Positions 1-10,692 of a stretch of 64,000 nucleotides of DNA are shown here, one piece after another. A model generated the notes under the pieces. That model made no database searches. It had not been told where the DNA came from and worked only from the letters and a program-made list of their open reading frames with translations. Where the stretch lies: assembly GCA_963921935.1 (NCBI GenBank), contig OY998177.1, positions 105,659,515 through 105,723,514 of the forward strand. Direction: 5' to 3'. The stretch is from Galeruca laticollis (taxonomy: Eukaryota; Arthropoda; Insecta; Coleoptera; Chrysomelidae). The translations under genes and the position numbers were made by a program. The number at the start of each line of letters is the position of its first letter. The first letter of the stretch is position 1.

Positions 1-780
1 ACTGTGCGTGGACCATGTAACACGTTATTATGGTCGCGGATAAAAATATTTCTATTTGTGAATAAATTAACTACATTAGCACTAACCTTTTTCCTAATAC
101 CAGCATCTACTATTTTTTCAAATAAAATATTTAAATCTACTACATCATATGCACCTGTCAAATCGATAGATAAACATAATATGTACTGATTGTTCGAAAA
201 ACATATTTGAATATCTGCAACTAATGCACCTACAGCATCCACTGTGCCCAGTCCCCTTCGGAAACCGAACTGCGTCCTAGGAAGAATAGAATTACTTTCA
301 AGAAAATATTCAAGTCGAAGTTTGATTAGTCTTTCAAACGTTTTTGATATACAAGACAATAGGGAAATAGGTCGATATGATGAAGGAGACTCTGCATCTT
401 TATTTGGTTTTAAAAGGAGACAAATTATAATATTTTTTAAGTCATCGCAATATTCTTGTTCCACCCACCAATCGTTAAAAATTTGAAGAAGGAAAATCTT
501 CACCGATAAGGGTAGCTTTTGAATAATTTTATAAGTAAAACCATCCAGCCCTGGGGCTGTATTTCGACTATGTTTTGTAGCAAATTCTAGTTCATCTATT
601 GTAAATGCTTTTAATGTATAATCCGTGGGTTGGAAACCAAATGAACTGCAACTTAAGAGATTGGGTGCAGAAGGAGGTGCTAGTTTGATTGAAATTTTTT
701 TAATTAGCTCTTTAGGAATAGGCTTTTTACGATTTTGATTGCAGTTGCTGTTCATAGATTTAATATATCTCCATATATCA
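1..780 (-). pseudogene. Reverse transcriptase of the I/Jockey element (partial)
   Basis: Reverse complement of 780 to 1 reads open throughout. Recognisable blocks are NTAPGLDGFTYKII (the 'APGxDG' block), a YRPISLLSCISKTFE block, RTQFGFRRGLGTVDAV, and palm motif A as SIDLTGAYDVVD with its catalytic aspartate. Motif C (YADD) and the thumb lie outside the window. RT copies the element RNA at the nicked chromosomal target. The open frame over roughly 260 residues contrasts with the broken upstream domains. The 3' portion cannot be judged here. Confidence 0.88.
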
Positions 781-781
781 G

Positions 782-1045
782 TTAGTATTTATTTTTATTA
801 AGTTTGTTTAAAAATGTCATCCAGCTGTTCCGTTGTTTGACTTTAAATAAACGTTTAGCCTTAGCAGCAGCATTTTGGTAGTTCAAAAAGATTTCAAAAC
901 TTGCTAGAGTTCTATATTTTTTCAGAGCTTCTTTTCGTTTTTTAAATATCATTGTACATTCCTCGTTCCACCATATAGGCTTAGGGGTAATCGCTATAGA
1001 AGGCTTTTTGACCGGCATGGATTGACATGCCGCACTTGAAATCAT
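782..1045 (-). pseudogene. Linker between endonuclease and RT of the I/Jockey element
   Basis: An 87-residue open stretch contains PIWWNEECTMIFKKRKEAL, the usual 'WW..EC..A...R' linker seen between the endonuclease and RT of I/Jockey elements. It is rich in K, R and aromatic residues and has no catalytic motif. The frame ends at 782 and the RT resumes in another frame a few bases later, as DIWRYIKSMNS, so one small indel separates the two. Confidence 0.75.
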
Positions 1046-1255
1046 TTAAAAAAGTTTTTTCACTTTACCCGGGCCGGTTGAATTTTTATCAAAATCATTT
1101 TTTATCATTTCGGTTTGCAAAACGTTTTGAAATGTATTCCATTCGGCGTGGGAATCATTCCACTTCGAGGAAGGATTTATTGTAAGGTTTCTAGGATTAA
1201 TCTGAATCTCAATTTAAGGGTAATGATCAGATCCCAATGTGTTATCTAAGATAGT

Positions 1256-1885
1256 CTAGGAAGACTTTGCAGCGAGAGTGTTGGAGGTAAGAGTTAAATC
1301 GACTGCTGAGTGATTGCCTCTTGGGTTAATTCTAGTAGGGGAACCGTCGTTGAGAGCTATAAGTTCTAAGCAATCCATGGCTTCTACCAGTATTTTTCCG
1401 TGTTGATCGTCAGGAATTGGTCCCCACATATCCACATGTGCATTAGAATCATCGGAAAAAATTGTAGAACAAAAATCAAATTGTTTGAAAAAATTAATAC
1501 AGTTGACTCGACTTACCATTACGTTTGGAGGTCTATATATTGATGCTATAGTCAAATTCCATGAGTCAAGCGAGACGGCACATACTTCTAAATCCTTGGT
1601 TCCAGTATTTAGCAAAATCTCTTCATATTTAAGACCCTGAATCACAAAAATGCATACCCCGCCATAACCATTTTTTCTACATTTACTAACTAGATTATAT
1701 CCTTTTAAGCGAAATTTATTGTTTGGTTTTAGCCAGTGCTCTGATATAACTAAAATGTCCACATGTGTGTCTTCAATATATTTCACAACACTCGCTTGAT
1801 TTGCAATAATAGATCTACAGTTCCATTGTACAATTGTGATATTATTTCTGATATGCCTATTAAAAAGTGTCTGAGTCTTCGTCAT
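1256..1885 (-). pseudogene. APE-type endonuclease domain of the I/Jockey element ORF2
   Basis: This is 209 open residues from ATG 1885. They begin with a short leader and the typical IVQWNCRSI block (N and W of the exonuclease-endonuclease-phosphatase fold), then DILVISEHW, a GYGGVCIFV block, IASIYRPP and a DxNAHVDMWG block (here SDDSNAHVDMWG). The family nicks target DNA to prime reverse transcription. The SD dipeptide stands where active copies usually have GDxNAH, so the first G may be substituted. The frame breaks near 1256, before the expected SDH motif; a sequence encoding LGSDHYP-like residues appears in another frame around 1220-1245, which implies a frameshift. The linker and RT follow downstream. 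Confidence 0.85.
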
Positions 1886-1989
1886 TTTGTCTATTATTAT
1901 TGATTTTTTCTTCTAATTCATATTTATCCAGGATATTGTTAATTGCTTGTTTAACATTGATCTCATTGATATTACTTTTTTTGAGAATT

Positions 1990-3182
1990 ATATCTTTAAT
2001 AATGTTTTCTACTTAGAATGCTCTTTATAAAATTTGAAATCTTCCCTATAAGGATTTGGGAGTATGGAAGAATGTTTGTTAGTTTTTTTGTTCTCATGAT
2101 TTACTGGGGAAGAAGGTAGAGGGGAGGACTTTCTGCATTTTTTTGACACAGATGTACTCGTATTAAGTTTAGGTAAATGTACGGGGGGCTAAGGTTTACT
2201 CAAGATTGAACTGTAAGAAGAAGTTGAAGCTGTATTTGTTAGCTCAGGGAAATTTTGTGGATTTGATAATAATGAAAAACGATTATTAGTTTAGATTTTT
2301 CCGTAAGCAGGATTTTTCACAATAGTTTCGGCTTCTTTGAAAGATGCATTCATAGAGGCCATTACTTTTTTAATACTTAATTGTGTATTGTAAACAGGGC
2401 ATTTTTTGGATGTGGATTTATGTTCATTACTATCGCAATGTACACAATGTGCTCTATTTTCTTCACAGAAAACTGAGTTACAATTTTCTTCTGAACAGTT
2501 TTGGCATTTCTGTTAACCTTTAGATTGATGTTTAGTATGACCGAAACGTAAACAATTATAGCATTGAATCACCGGATATATGTATGGTTCTACGTGAAAG
2601 TTTACCATATTTATTTTAACGGATTGGGGAATCCTATTTCCTTAGAAAGTAACCACGATCATTTGTCTATCTACTTCTTTTGTTTCTTTGGTTTCACTGT
2701 CCACAATTTTACGCTTCAATCGCTTAACATCAACTACTTTAATTCCAGATTCAATTGCGTCTTTTAGGTACTCAGCATTAAAATAAGTATCTACCATACG
2801 TACTATACCTTTTTTATGCGTGAAGAATAGTGGAATATAAGCAATGTAATTATTTTTTAATAAAACTTCATGATTTACCAACAAGTTAGCAACATTGAAA
2901 TTTTTAAAAATTACCTTTACCCTATTTACCCCTACTGGTTTTATACCTGTTATATTTTGCCTAAATTATGGAATGTTTCTTCAAAAGTGACCGATTTTAA
3001 TGGGAAATAAACGACCTACATTTTTTTCTTTATGTTCTATATAAACTAAATAAGGACCAACATCTGAAAACTGATATTTATTCTCGAAATTAATACTTTG
3101 AGAATCTTTTATCGAACACCCTTTATCAATTAATAGTGGCCCAATTTAAATCCATAAGTTGGTGAATTCAATTAATTAGCCA
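1990..3182 (-). pseudogene. ORF1 (gag-like nucleic-acid-binding protein) of the I/Jockey element
   Basis: ORF1 proteins of this group coat element RNA in the cytoplasm. From about 3182 downward, fragments in more than one frame give the gag motifs YLVYIEHKEKN and GIKPVGVNRVKV. An 80-residue open stretch (2884-2642) then continues in the same frame through a TAA into FHVEPYIYP, QCYNCLRFGHTKH, a second TAA, and CQNCSEENC followed by CVHCDSNEH. These are successive CCHC-type knuckles near 2410-2570. The following segment resembles the conserved I-clade stretch after the knuckles. At least two in-frame stops and one or more frameshifts break it. The start is taken near 3182, where an ATG precedes the first recognisable residues. 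Its C-terminal end towards 1990 is not resolved. Confidence 0.75.
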
Positions 3183-3519
3183 TATTCGATTCTATACTTA
3201 CACAAAAATAAAACTAGTTACTTATCTTTAGAAAAAGTCGAAGTTTTTGTTAGGCACTGTTAATACCTGATCGCTTGAACTATCGATACGTTCACTGTCA
3301 AGGTACAAACACAACTGCATAATAAGTGTATAGAATCTATCTCTTCTTCGACAAATAACAAGTGTCCATAATCGATCTCTCATAAAATATATATACTGTA
3401 GTTAAATATGTTAAGCTCATATTAATACTGTAATGAATAGTTTGATTTATCCGCTCAACTTTCGTAAACAATAACGTGATTTATGCTCGAATGCACTTAA
3501 CATTTCATAAGCTCGTTTT

Positions 3520-4030
3520 TTATTCATTTCTAAAATTCAGATATTTCAAAAATCTTAACAGGGTTGAGTCCCAAATAATCCGGATTATTGAAGCTCTCCT
3601 GTATCTACAATTGATTCTGTTTACTACATCATTTAGTTCAGATGCACATTCGTTGCAGAAGCAGATGTACAATATATCTGGAATGTTATTCATAAAAGTG
3701 TAGATGTCGCGCCGGTCGAAATCGTCTTCATGTAGCTCTTGATTTAATTTCATTTTATTAGAATGGAATTTGTTTTTATGTAAAATTCTTAAAGCACTGC
3801 TGCAAAATACAACCGCTGTAGTGGAAATTTCTGATATAGACTGTTGTTCTTGTAACGTTAATTGACCTAAAACGGCAACTTTCATAGCCCCTTTGTTAAT
3901 TGCGTTAAGATTGATGTTTTTTATTGGTAACTGATCCTGTTTCTAAAACCTTTCTCATTAATTCCGTTACCTACTTATGTCTTACAGTTCTTCCGAGACG
4001 AGAAGGATTAAACAATCTAGCCGTGGCTCT
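3520..4030 (-). pseudogene. mariner-like transposase relic (helix-turn-helix plus start of DDE domain)
   Basis: A 121-residue open piece (3885-3520) ends a longer broken frame. Upstream, in another frame, the sequence reads RATARLFNPSRLGRTVRHK then ETGSVTNKKH, typical of the N-terminal DNA-binding region of mariner-like transposases. The open piece contains ILHKNKFHSNKM, QELHEDDFDRR, then ICFCNECASELND and VNRINCRYRR. In active relatives the last blocks read ...FSDE..F.LNG.VN..N.RYW, where D is catalytic. Here the position reads N, so the catalytic aspartate appears lost. Cut-and-paste transposition was its ancestral role. The C-terminal half is missing. A C-terminal end of the same kind of transposase sits at 26887-26990. 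Confidence 0.65.
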
Positions 4031-4799
4031 TGCAGATTAATCTGTCTAGCACCGAATAATTATAAAAATGTGAAACAGTAATATATTTTCGTTTCAAATT
4101 CTACTTTATCCCTCAATAAAATACGTAGTTTTCAGCTTAGATTCAAATTTAAATTTGTGTGGTTTGCAGGATCGCTCCTGATCCTCGCTTATCAAGCAAA
4201 AGCCATTAGTTCCCAGCAAGAGGCTCTTAAAATTGTAGTAAGTTCTTTATACCATCATAAAGTGCTTCTCGTAATGAATATACACGGAAGATAATCATAT
4301 AAAATTATAAAATGAATAAACAAGAGACGAAAATGTATCAAAGTGTTACTTGGATACGTATATATGTATGTATATACCAGTGGTTTGGGTTTCATTCCAA
4401 TAGTAACTCAGTCTAATTAGATAGTTTATCATTTATTTTAAACAATACATTCATTTCCTTCGCTTTGTGATTTCCGATTTGAGAAAGATTTTTTTTATGG
4501 TATGTAAAATATTGACCAATCTTTATTTATTTTTGAGAAAAACATTAACAATAATTATTATACAACATGTAAATATCTGTGGCAGCTCTTTTCTATGATC
4601 CCACTTCTTGGTGCTTGGCTTCGTCTCATCGTCTCTTTACTAGGTAGCACTTTCGTTTCACTGCACAAGGTCACTCCCAGTAATGCACAGAGTGCAGGTT
4701 TGTCACGTTTCACACACTCATACACAACATATCGCCCTATTTTAAAGGCTTCAGATAGGGCTTTAAAAGTTTGATTGAGAAGCACACATAATTTGACAG
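4031..4799. other. Gene-free AT-rich stretch next to the BEL/Pao relic
   Basis: There is no supportable gene. An 89-residue minus-strand frame (4827-4558) begins at the downstream end of the BEL/Pao integrase and drifts away from the family, so I read it as decayed flank. A segment reading gcaccgaataattataaaaat near 4048 resembles one near 8394 (gccaaataattataaaaat). These could be LTR-end remnants of the BEL element but are not enough to call LTRs. Confidence 0.4.
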
Positions 4800-6016
4800 C
4801 TGGTCTTCTGAAAATAAAATTGTTCATAATTGAGCGGTGTATTTCCGACTACGCGGCGCAGATCGTGTTTTACCGACTTGACACCACTTTCCCATATGCC
4901 TCCAAAACGTGGAGACTTTCAAGTTATGCCCTCAACGGATAAATTTTCAGTAATTTCTTTGGAAACCCTTTTTAAAAACGATTTAATTTCATTTGAAGCT
5001 CCTACTAGATTTGTACCGCTATCGGAATTAATGATAGTGCGTTTCCCGTTCTAGCTATAAATCGCTTAAGAGTAGCTAAAAATGAATTGGTACACAAATC
5101 ACCTACGAGCTCTAAGTTAATAGCTTTTGTAGACACGCAAATGAAGAGCCAAATATAAGCATTGGTCAACTTATAGTTTTTAGTGATTCTGTCCTTTAAA
5201 TTGAAGGGATCAGCATAATCGATACCGGTGAATAAATAGGGTCTTGAAGGGGGTGATCTTTCTAATGGAAGTTCGCCCATCATGGGAGTGACGGGTTTTG
5301 CATTGAATTCAAAACAAACTGTACTATTACGAATGACCCTTTTGACTGTATTCCTACCACAATCTAAAAGCCGAAAACGTTCTCTTAATGAAGCGAGGGT
5401 ATGGTAGGGACCTTCATGCAGCAATATTACATGCTTCTTTCTTGCAATAATAGTGGAGAGAGTATGCTGTTTAGGAAGAAGAGCAGGATATCTTTTGAAA
5501 CCCGAATCATCCTTGAAGGGAGATAATTTAAATATGGGGCTGCTGCTTGGAAGTATACCAGTTTTTGAAAGTGCGGATATTTCTCTCGAGATGTGGACAG
5601 ATTTTAATCAGCTGATTTAGAGAATTATCTAGTTCCCTTAGATTTAAACAGTTATCATGTCTACCTTCTTTATTTTTTAAACTGTTACAAAATCTTGGGA
5701 CATAAGCAAATACTCTTACGAGCTGGTTGAGATTTGAAAATTTGTTTAATGGAGGAAAAATATGAAAATCTGTCGTTAAATTGGCGACCAAAGTAATTCT
5801 CTAAGAACGAAATTCGAGCAGATCTGAAAGGTCAATTTCAGAAAAAGATGTCACTTGTTGCTGATTAGGTGGATTTTTTGATATATCAGGACCGAACCAC
5901 CATAGATTCGAATTTTCTAATTCTGACGGTGATATACCCCTAATTGATAAGTCAGCGGGATTGTTTTCCGTTGGTATATAAAACCATTGAGCGGGATTAC
6001 TTATGGTGGAATTCCG
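4800..6016 (-). pseudogene. pol: BEL/Pao LTR-retrotransposon pol fragment (RNase H end and integrase)
   Basis: Reading down the minus strand: a WFYIPTENNPADL-like block with LSIRG and LWWFGPD (end of the RNase H region, 6016-5880), FSNLNQLVRVFAYVPRF with NLRELDNSLNQLIKICP (5791-5528), then the integrase. The integrase has LRERFRLLDCGRNTVKRVIR, CFEFNAKPVTPMMGELP, GIDYADPFNL (first catalytic D), a SDSGTNLVGA block (second D) and FGGIWESGVKSVKHDLRRVVG (catalytic E). All match BEL/Pao integrases, which splice the cDNA into host DNA. Two or more frameshifts (one near 5045) and stops inactivate it. The 5' part of pol, the gag and the protease are absent. At 6016 the match ends at a foldback sequence. 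Confidence 0.9.
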
Positions 6017-6025
6017 AGAACATAT

Positions 6026-6109
6026 GTAAGATCTGTAAGCCGAAATCTGTAAGAGTTACAGGATATGCGATTCTAACTGTTACTTACAGATTCATTACAG
6101 ATTCGTAAA
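6026..6109. repeat. Imperfect palindrome (foldback) of ACAGATTxGTAA units
   Basis: Outer arms gtaagatctgtaag (6026-6039) and attacagattcgtaaa (6094-6109), and inner arms aatctgtaagagttacag (6044-6061) and ctgttacttacagatt (6077-6092), are inverted copies with few mismatches. The palindrome starts within about ten bases of the break of the BEL/Pao pol frame, so it may be a small insertion or the repaired junction. Confidence 0.7.
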
Positions 6110-6112
6110 TAT

Positions 6113-8452
6113 TTACGGGCTAGACATCTGTCACTGTAAGCAGAACAGGATGTGGTACAGAGCGTTGTATTATTATTATCATTTTTCCTGTATTATTAGT
6201 TAAAAAGTTGTGGAGTTTTTAGTTTTTTTTGTGATTTTCATAGTATATTAAAGTATAAGTCTTTCAAACACGCGCGATTTTTCGAGCATGACGGCGCAGT
6301 CGGAGTGCTCGAAATAGAGCAAGTGTTTGAAAGACCAGTTATCCACGAATACTTTACGCTATTTTTTTTATTGGTGCACTTTGAAATCATGACATATTAT
6401 TATATTATTACTACAAAAAAATGGAAGTCCTTCCTCGATGCCAAGTTTCGTGAACGTCAAATAGTATTTATTTTTATTTGACGTTATGGGGTACTACTGT
6501 CAGATCAATAATCAAAAAGTTTCTTTATTTATATTTAAAAGGATACAATGTATATATGAATATATGAATTAATTTTGCAGAAAAAACCAAATAAGACATT
6601 CTCAATACGAATAAATATCAGTTATATAATAAAAATGTCCAACTCAATGTTTTATTTATACCAAAAATAAGTTAAGGACTTATCTTGGGAAAACTCGGGA
6701 CGTACAGCTCGCAGCAGTATTCAAGGGGTCTTCAATCGTGGTTGTCTGGACTGCAGAACGAGGTGGTCCGTTGAGTGGATCTTGTAGAGTCCGTAAAAGT
6801 CTGTAGAGCTATATAACGGTCCGTAGAGGTCGGTCTGTGGAGGTAAAGTGGTCCTTGAAGGTCAGTACAGGCTGCAGAGCTGTAGGGAAAGAAATAAAAA
6901 AACAGGAGAAATAGTAGAAAATTGAAAAGGAGGAATAAAATGAACAGGTAGGAGCTTATACTACAATACATACAAAAATTCGAATTTAATTTTCAAAATA
7001 AAACCACAGAAAACTGTTCATTCTTATCCGTCCTGTTCCCAAAATAATCCGAAAAAGCAAATTTAAATCGGTGGAAAATAACCATATAAAGAATCTATTA
7101 CGAATTCGCTTCATAAAATAACTTAGAGCGCCACCAGATTTTTTTTAAAGAAAGATAATACCGGCGAAGAAAAAAAGAAAAACGCCATAACAAAAACAAT
7201 GTTTTTTTTAAAACGAAATATTTTAACTACTTAGAAAAATCGAAATAGAATGATTTGTAAGCACACAATTACAATTTGAAAAAATATATAGATAACATAC
7301 CAGCGAAGAAAATTAAAAATCACACACAAAATGATATATAAAAGAGAATGCTGAGTAACTTTTCAGCGAAGAAATGAACAAGCCAGGACTCCTTGAATCG
7401 TAGTTTTAAATAGCCATTTAATGATGGTAAAAACTATCACCGATACGTTCCTAATATTCGAAATAAAAGGATTTGGAATTAGAGGTGGGAGTAGCCGACG
7501 AATAAGTAACGCTCCAAAATAATTGATGAAAATAGTAACATGTCTCAGCGACATGTTACATAATCTTTGAATAATAACAACATTAAATGAATACGAACAA
7601 GACATACCTTGTAGATTGAAATAAGGTATGAAAGACTTCCTGACTTCACTTACCAATGCCTTCTAAAGCACTTATATAATAAACAACTATTTGTTTAGTC
7701 TTACCTAACTATATTATTCTGTCTAACGCTCACTATAAAATCAAAATGAGTAGATTAACTCAAGTCAAACACAAATAAGACGAAATTTACAAAGTCAGAA
7801 TCAAACTAGAATTTCTTTGAAGTTCGGCATTGCGCCGTAAAATCATTTTAATTAATCCGAGAGCCGAATCAGTCACAGATAGTACACGACCTCAAACTTC
7901 ATCTGCGGCGCGGATATTTCACACCTTTCGCTGACTAACTTATTCTCCTTAGGTAGATATATTACGAAGAAGTGAGTGAAGGTGTTTTAATGAAGTAAGA
8001 AACGTCGTCGGTTCTATAGAATACATTTATCGGATGGAACTATTAACCTGAAGTCAGCCAAGTAAATAATTGATTTAATTAACTCGTGGAAACCGACGTG
8101 GATATTGCAAATGATGGAACTGGAGATTAAGTTTAGATGCCAGTCTGAGAATGAAAGGGAAAAGACTAATATTAAAATTCCTTATTAACGCTATCGACAT
8201 CTTGGTTTTTTCTTTGAAATTCAACAGTTATTTGACATGATTTTTCGTGAAAATGTACTGAAGGTTAGAGATCACAATGATTTAGGTATAACGATCATTT
8301 TCAACCGTTTGCATCCTCCAACTATCGATCTTAACTTCCTATAAATCCAATGATTATCCTCGATAACTGGGTATCTTAAATCTTGACACAGTTTGGGGGA
8401 GCCAAATAATTATAAAAATTTATTAAATTTGTTTATTATAAAACGCCAAAAT
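6113..8452. other. Long gene-free stretch with small repeats
   Basis: No coding sequence is supportable. It contains a nested hairpin at 6259-6335, a degenerate GTCCGTAGAG-like run at about 6765-6850, and three copies of an (a)gcgaagaaa motif near 7163, 7303 and 7364. The rest is unassigned AT-rich sequence. Confidence 0.5.
6259..6335. repeat. Nested hairpin with perfect 13-bp outer arms
   Basis: Outer arms gtctttcaaacac (6259-6271) and gtgtttgaaagac (6323-6335) are perfect reverse complements. Inner arms tttcgagca (6280-6288) and tgctcgaaa (6306-6314) are also perfect. The GC-rich core (gcgcga, acggcgcagtcgg) contrasts with AT-rich flanks. This resembles a foldback mini-element or the tip of a larger hairpin transposon. 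Confidence 0.75.
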
Positions 8453-8767
8453 CGAAATTTGAGTCATGATGAAGGTGATGTCGTACTATTACGGGAAATT
8501 GCTTCGAGCTACCGAAGAATAGGTCGTCGATTTAATCTGACTGATACAACAATCTAACAGGTATTACAAAGATTTGTAGACGCATGAGATTATGCCCGTA
8601 GAGCATGACAGGGAAGAAATCGAGTCACTACACCAATCCAGGATTGAGTTTCAAAAATATCGGTTTTTCGACAGTGATTTGTAACATATCATAGCCTACA
8701 AATTCAACTGCGTGAGGTTCATTGTCTTCAAGTTAATGCTCAAAACTGTTCGATTACGCTTAACCCT
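8453..8767 (+). pseudogene. Tc1-type transposase N-terminal (helix-turn-helix) relic
   Basis: One frame reads NLSHDEGDVVLLREIASSYRR, then IGRRFNLTDTTI, a stop, QVLQRFVDA, a stop, DYARRA, a stop, QGRNRVTTP and later blocks. This follows the Tc1 pattern of LSxxERGxIxxLRxxGxSxRxIAxRxxxSxxTV, WxRYxETG and GRPRxTTxxxD, the paired-like helix-turn-helix and GRPR hook that binds the TIR. At least five in-frame stops lie in about 105 codons. No DDE domain follows. It is an old fragment. Confidence 0.7.
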
Positions 8768-9423
8768 CTATATGGTGAGTGCCACTGAGTGTCCCATCAC
8801 TCATTATTCATTTACATCACAGGTAAAATTCATATAGCGAGTTACGAGGTCATAATTCATGTAAACTTGTTATCATGGTTCTTTAGTTGCTTTATATTTG
8901 TGTTAAGTATTAATTAATTTTATTTTAATTTGTTATGATCTATATTTAACATGTAACGTTATTTATTAATAAAATGCAAATCGTTGGTGGTATTTTTACA
9001 CCTAGCGGACATACGGTACATACACATTATGTTCAATTTAAAAACCAAGTTCTCCAAGCAGAGGGAGAGAAGCAGAACAGTTATCGAAGTGAACCGTTCG
9101 TAGTTAATATTTAACGCGCAAGTGCTAGGAACTTTAATAAAACCCATTGCTACAGTCCACAATATCGCTTTCAAGAAGGGTTGCAACCCAGCAGAAGATC
9201 ATCCCACACCTTCAGGTAAGAATACCATCTTGGGCGATTTGCTTGCATCATATTTCTTTACATATAATTTGTAACCTTTCTTAACTTAACGAAAATAGTT
9301 TTATTCTCCGAAACAAGTTGTAAATCAGTTTTTGTATAACCACTCCGAGAATAACATCTCTCTATGTAATAATTGAATGAAATATCTCTTTAAAAATAGC
9401 ATTTCTGTTGGGAAATACATATC
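8768..9423 (+). other. Probable 5' LTR region of a Ty3/gypsy element (left end not defined)
   Basis: No gene is seen. The stretch ends immediately before a gypsy-type primer-binding site at 9424, so at least its right part should be a 5' LTR. A TGTAAC at about 8954 could be the LTR start, but there is no second LTR in the window to prove it. The LTR assignment is inference from position. Confidence 0.4.
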
Positions 9424-9440
9424 TGGCGCAGTCAGTAGGA
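9424..9440 (+). other. Primer-binding site of a Ty3/gypsy retrotransposon
   Basis: TGGCGCAGTCAGTAGGA matches the primer-binding context (TGGCGCAGTCGGTAGG) found in insect gypsy, 17.6 and 297-type elements, where a tRNA primes minus-strand DNA synthesis. It lies about 290 bases upstream of the gag ATG, a normal leader distance. Confidence 0.6.
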
Positions 9441-9481
9441 TAACGCGTGTTGTCCTAACGTGTTTACAAAATACGAACTTA

Positions 9482-9558
9482 CATCCCTTCAGTGGAGCCC
9501 ATCCCTTCAGTGGAACCAGTGCAAATCATCCCTTCTGTGGAAATCGTCCCTTCTGTGG
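9482..9558 (+). repeat. Four copies of a 14-15 bp unit in the gypsy leader
   Basis: Units at 9482, 9500, 9527 and 9545 read CATCCCTTCAGTGGA (twice), CATCCCTTCTGTGGA and CGTCCCTTCTGTGG, spaced 18, 27 and 18 bases apart. They lie between the primer-binding site and the gag ATG. All spacings are multiples of three, so a plus-strand frame through them (9377-9571) repeats HPFSG/HPFCG; I do not treat that frame as a gene. Confidence 0.8.
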
Positions 9559-9715
9559 TACAGTAACGTGAGTGGACAAAAACTCGAGGAAGGTACAACC
9601 AGCGAAAAAACCATCGAAGTAAGTTCTAAGTTTCCTTTTAGCCTTTTCCTTATTTTCATTAATTCGGAAAGGATAGTTGTTAAGACAATTTCATTTGTAA
9701 TTAATTAAAACCTTT

Positions 9716-10692
9716 ATGATCGATATTGATTACATAGTAGAATCTCTTAAGAATTTAAATATCAGCAGTCAAAGCAATAAAAGTAAAGATAAAATGCCAA
9801 ACGGTCAATTGGAATCTAGTCCTATTAATTGGGAGTTGTTTAAGTCAAAAATTTCAAATATCAAATCCTATGATGGGGATACGAATAATCTAAACAAATG
9901 TATTTCTCTTCGCGATAGCCTAATCGCGACGTATAATGATTATAATGATAAAGATTTGAGCGATCATATTCTTGAATGCATTCAGGAAATGCTTGTCGAA
10001 AAAGCCGTATTATTGGTCGGGAATAGAGTAGAGTTAATTAGTTGTGAACTGGTACGCAAGGTGCGCTTAGGCAATGTTTTTCGGACAAACGGAATTTAGA
10101 ATGTTTAACGCAAGAGCTCACGCGAATCAGGCCTCATAAAAATGAAAATTTTATAGAATTTGGGAATAGGTTGCAATTATTGAGGTACAGCATCATACAA
10201 AGAATTAATAACAATAATAATCTTAACCAAAACGAGAAAATTATACATATGCAATTTTGTGACAATACTGCGTTAAATACCTTTATCGCGGGGCGTACTG
10301 GTACTTTACGAAACAACATGCATTTGAAGCAACCAGCGTCACTGGAGCACGCCATCGCTTATGTTATTAAATTTGAGAATTTCGAAAAGCTTTATTCTCT
10401 TTCGAACGATCAAAGGTCCTACCAAAGCAAAATTAATTTCAGAAATCAGAATTACAGCCCCCGAACTCATCAACACCACGGTCACCAGCTTCTTCTTATC
10501 CCTCAAACCCTAATTCTAATGCGGTTTTATCTCAAGGCCCTTCGTGGCCTCGTCAACCCATTAACGTTCAACCCCAACAATTACCACCCAGAAAATACTA
10601 AACTTATTCAGAAGTATTCGGACCTCCCCGTAATGTATTCAAACCTAATCAAACTCGTTTCGTTCTTTTTCTGGCAGTCAACGTCCTCTTAA
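9716..10692 (+). pseudogene. gag: Gag of a Ty3/gypsy retrotransposon (frameshifted)
   Basis: The capsid precursor assembles the retrotransposon particle. The first open part (9716-10099) has WELFKSKISNIKSYDGDTNNL and ILECIQEMLVEKAVLLVGNR. A frame change at about 10060-10080 then continues as FSDKRNLECLTQELTRIRPHK, NFIEFGNRLQLL and FIAGRTGTLRNNM, with PASLEHAIAYVIKFENF leading to a polar tail. These blocks follow the capsid of insect gypsy/17.6-type elements. The ATG at 9716 is the first in frame. No zinc knuckle, protease or pol follows; the plus frame ends at 10692, overlapping an unrelated minus-strand ORF. The copy is truncated on the 3' side. Confidence 0.8.

Larger units (their letters stand above)
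1..3185 (-). mobile_element. I/Jockey-type non-LTR retrotransposon, 3' end cut by the window edge
   Basis: The minus strand holds, in transcription order, a gag-like ORF1 with zinc knuckles (about 3182-2000), an APE-type endonuclease (1885-1256), a linker (1045-782) and a reverse transcriptase (about 780-1). This is the normal order of an I/Jockey-group LINE. The RT runs off the window at its palm motif A, so the rest of the RT, any RNase H and the 3' end lie beyond position 1. Several nonsense codons and frameshifts show that the copy is dead. The ORF1 knuckle pattern followed by an MAxMNxSFxEAE-like stretch recalls the I clade. The clade call is inference; the domain order is seen directly. 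Confidence 0.85.

Noticed and set aside
6732..6971. 79-residue minus-strand ORF over the GTCCGTAGAG-like run
   Set aside because: Its Leu/Phe-rich start and Thr/Arg-rich end follow from low-complexity DNA.
4031..8420. LTR pair bounding the BEL/Pao relic, from gcaccgaataattataaaaat at 4048 and a similar phrase at 8394
   Set aside because: Only about 20 bases agree and no TG...CA ends or target duplication were visible.
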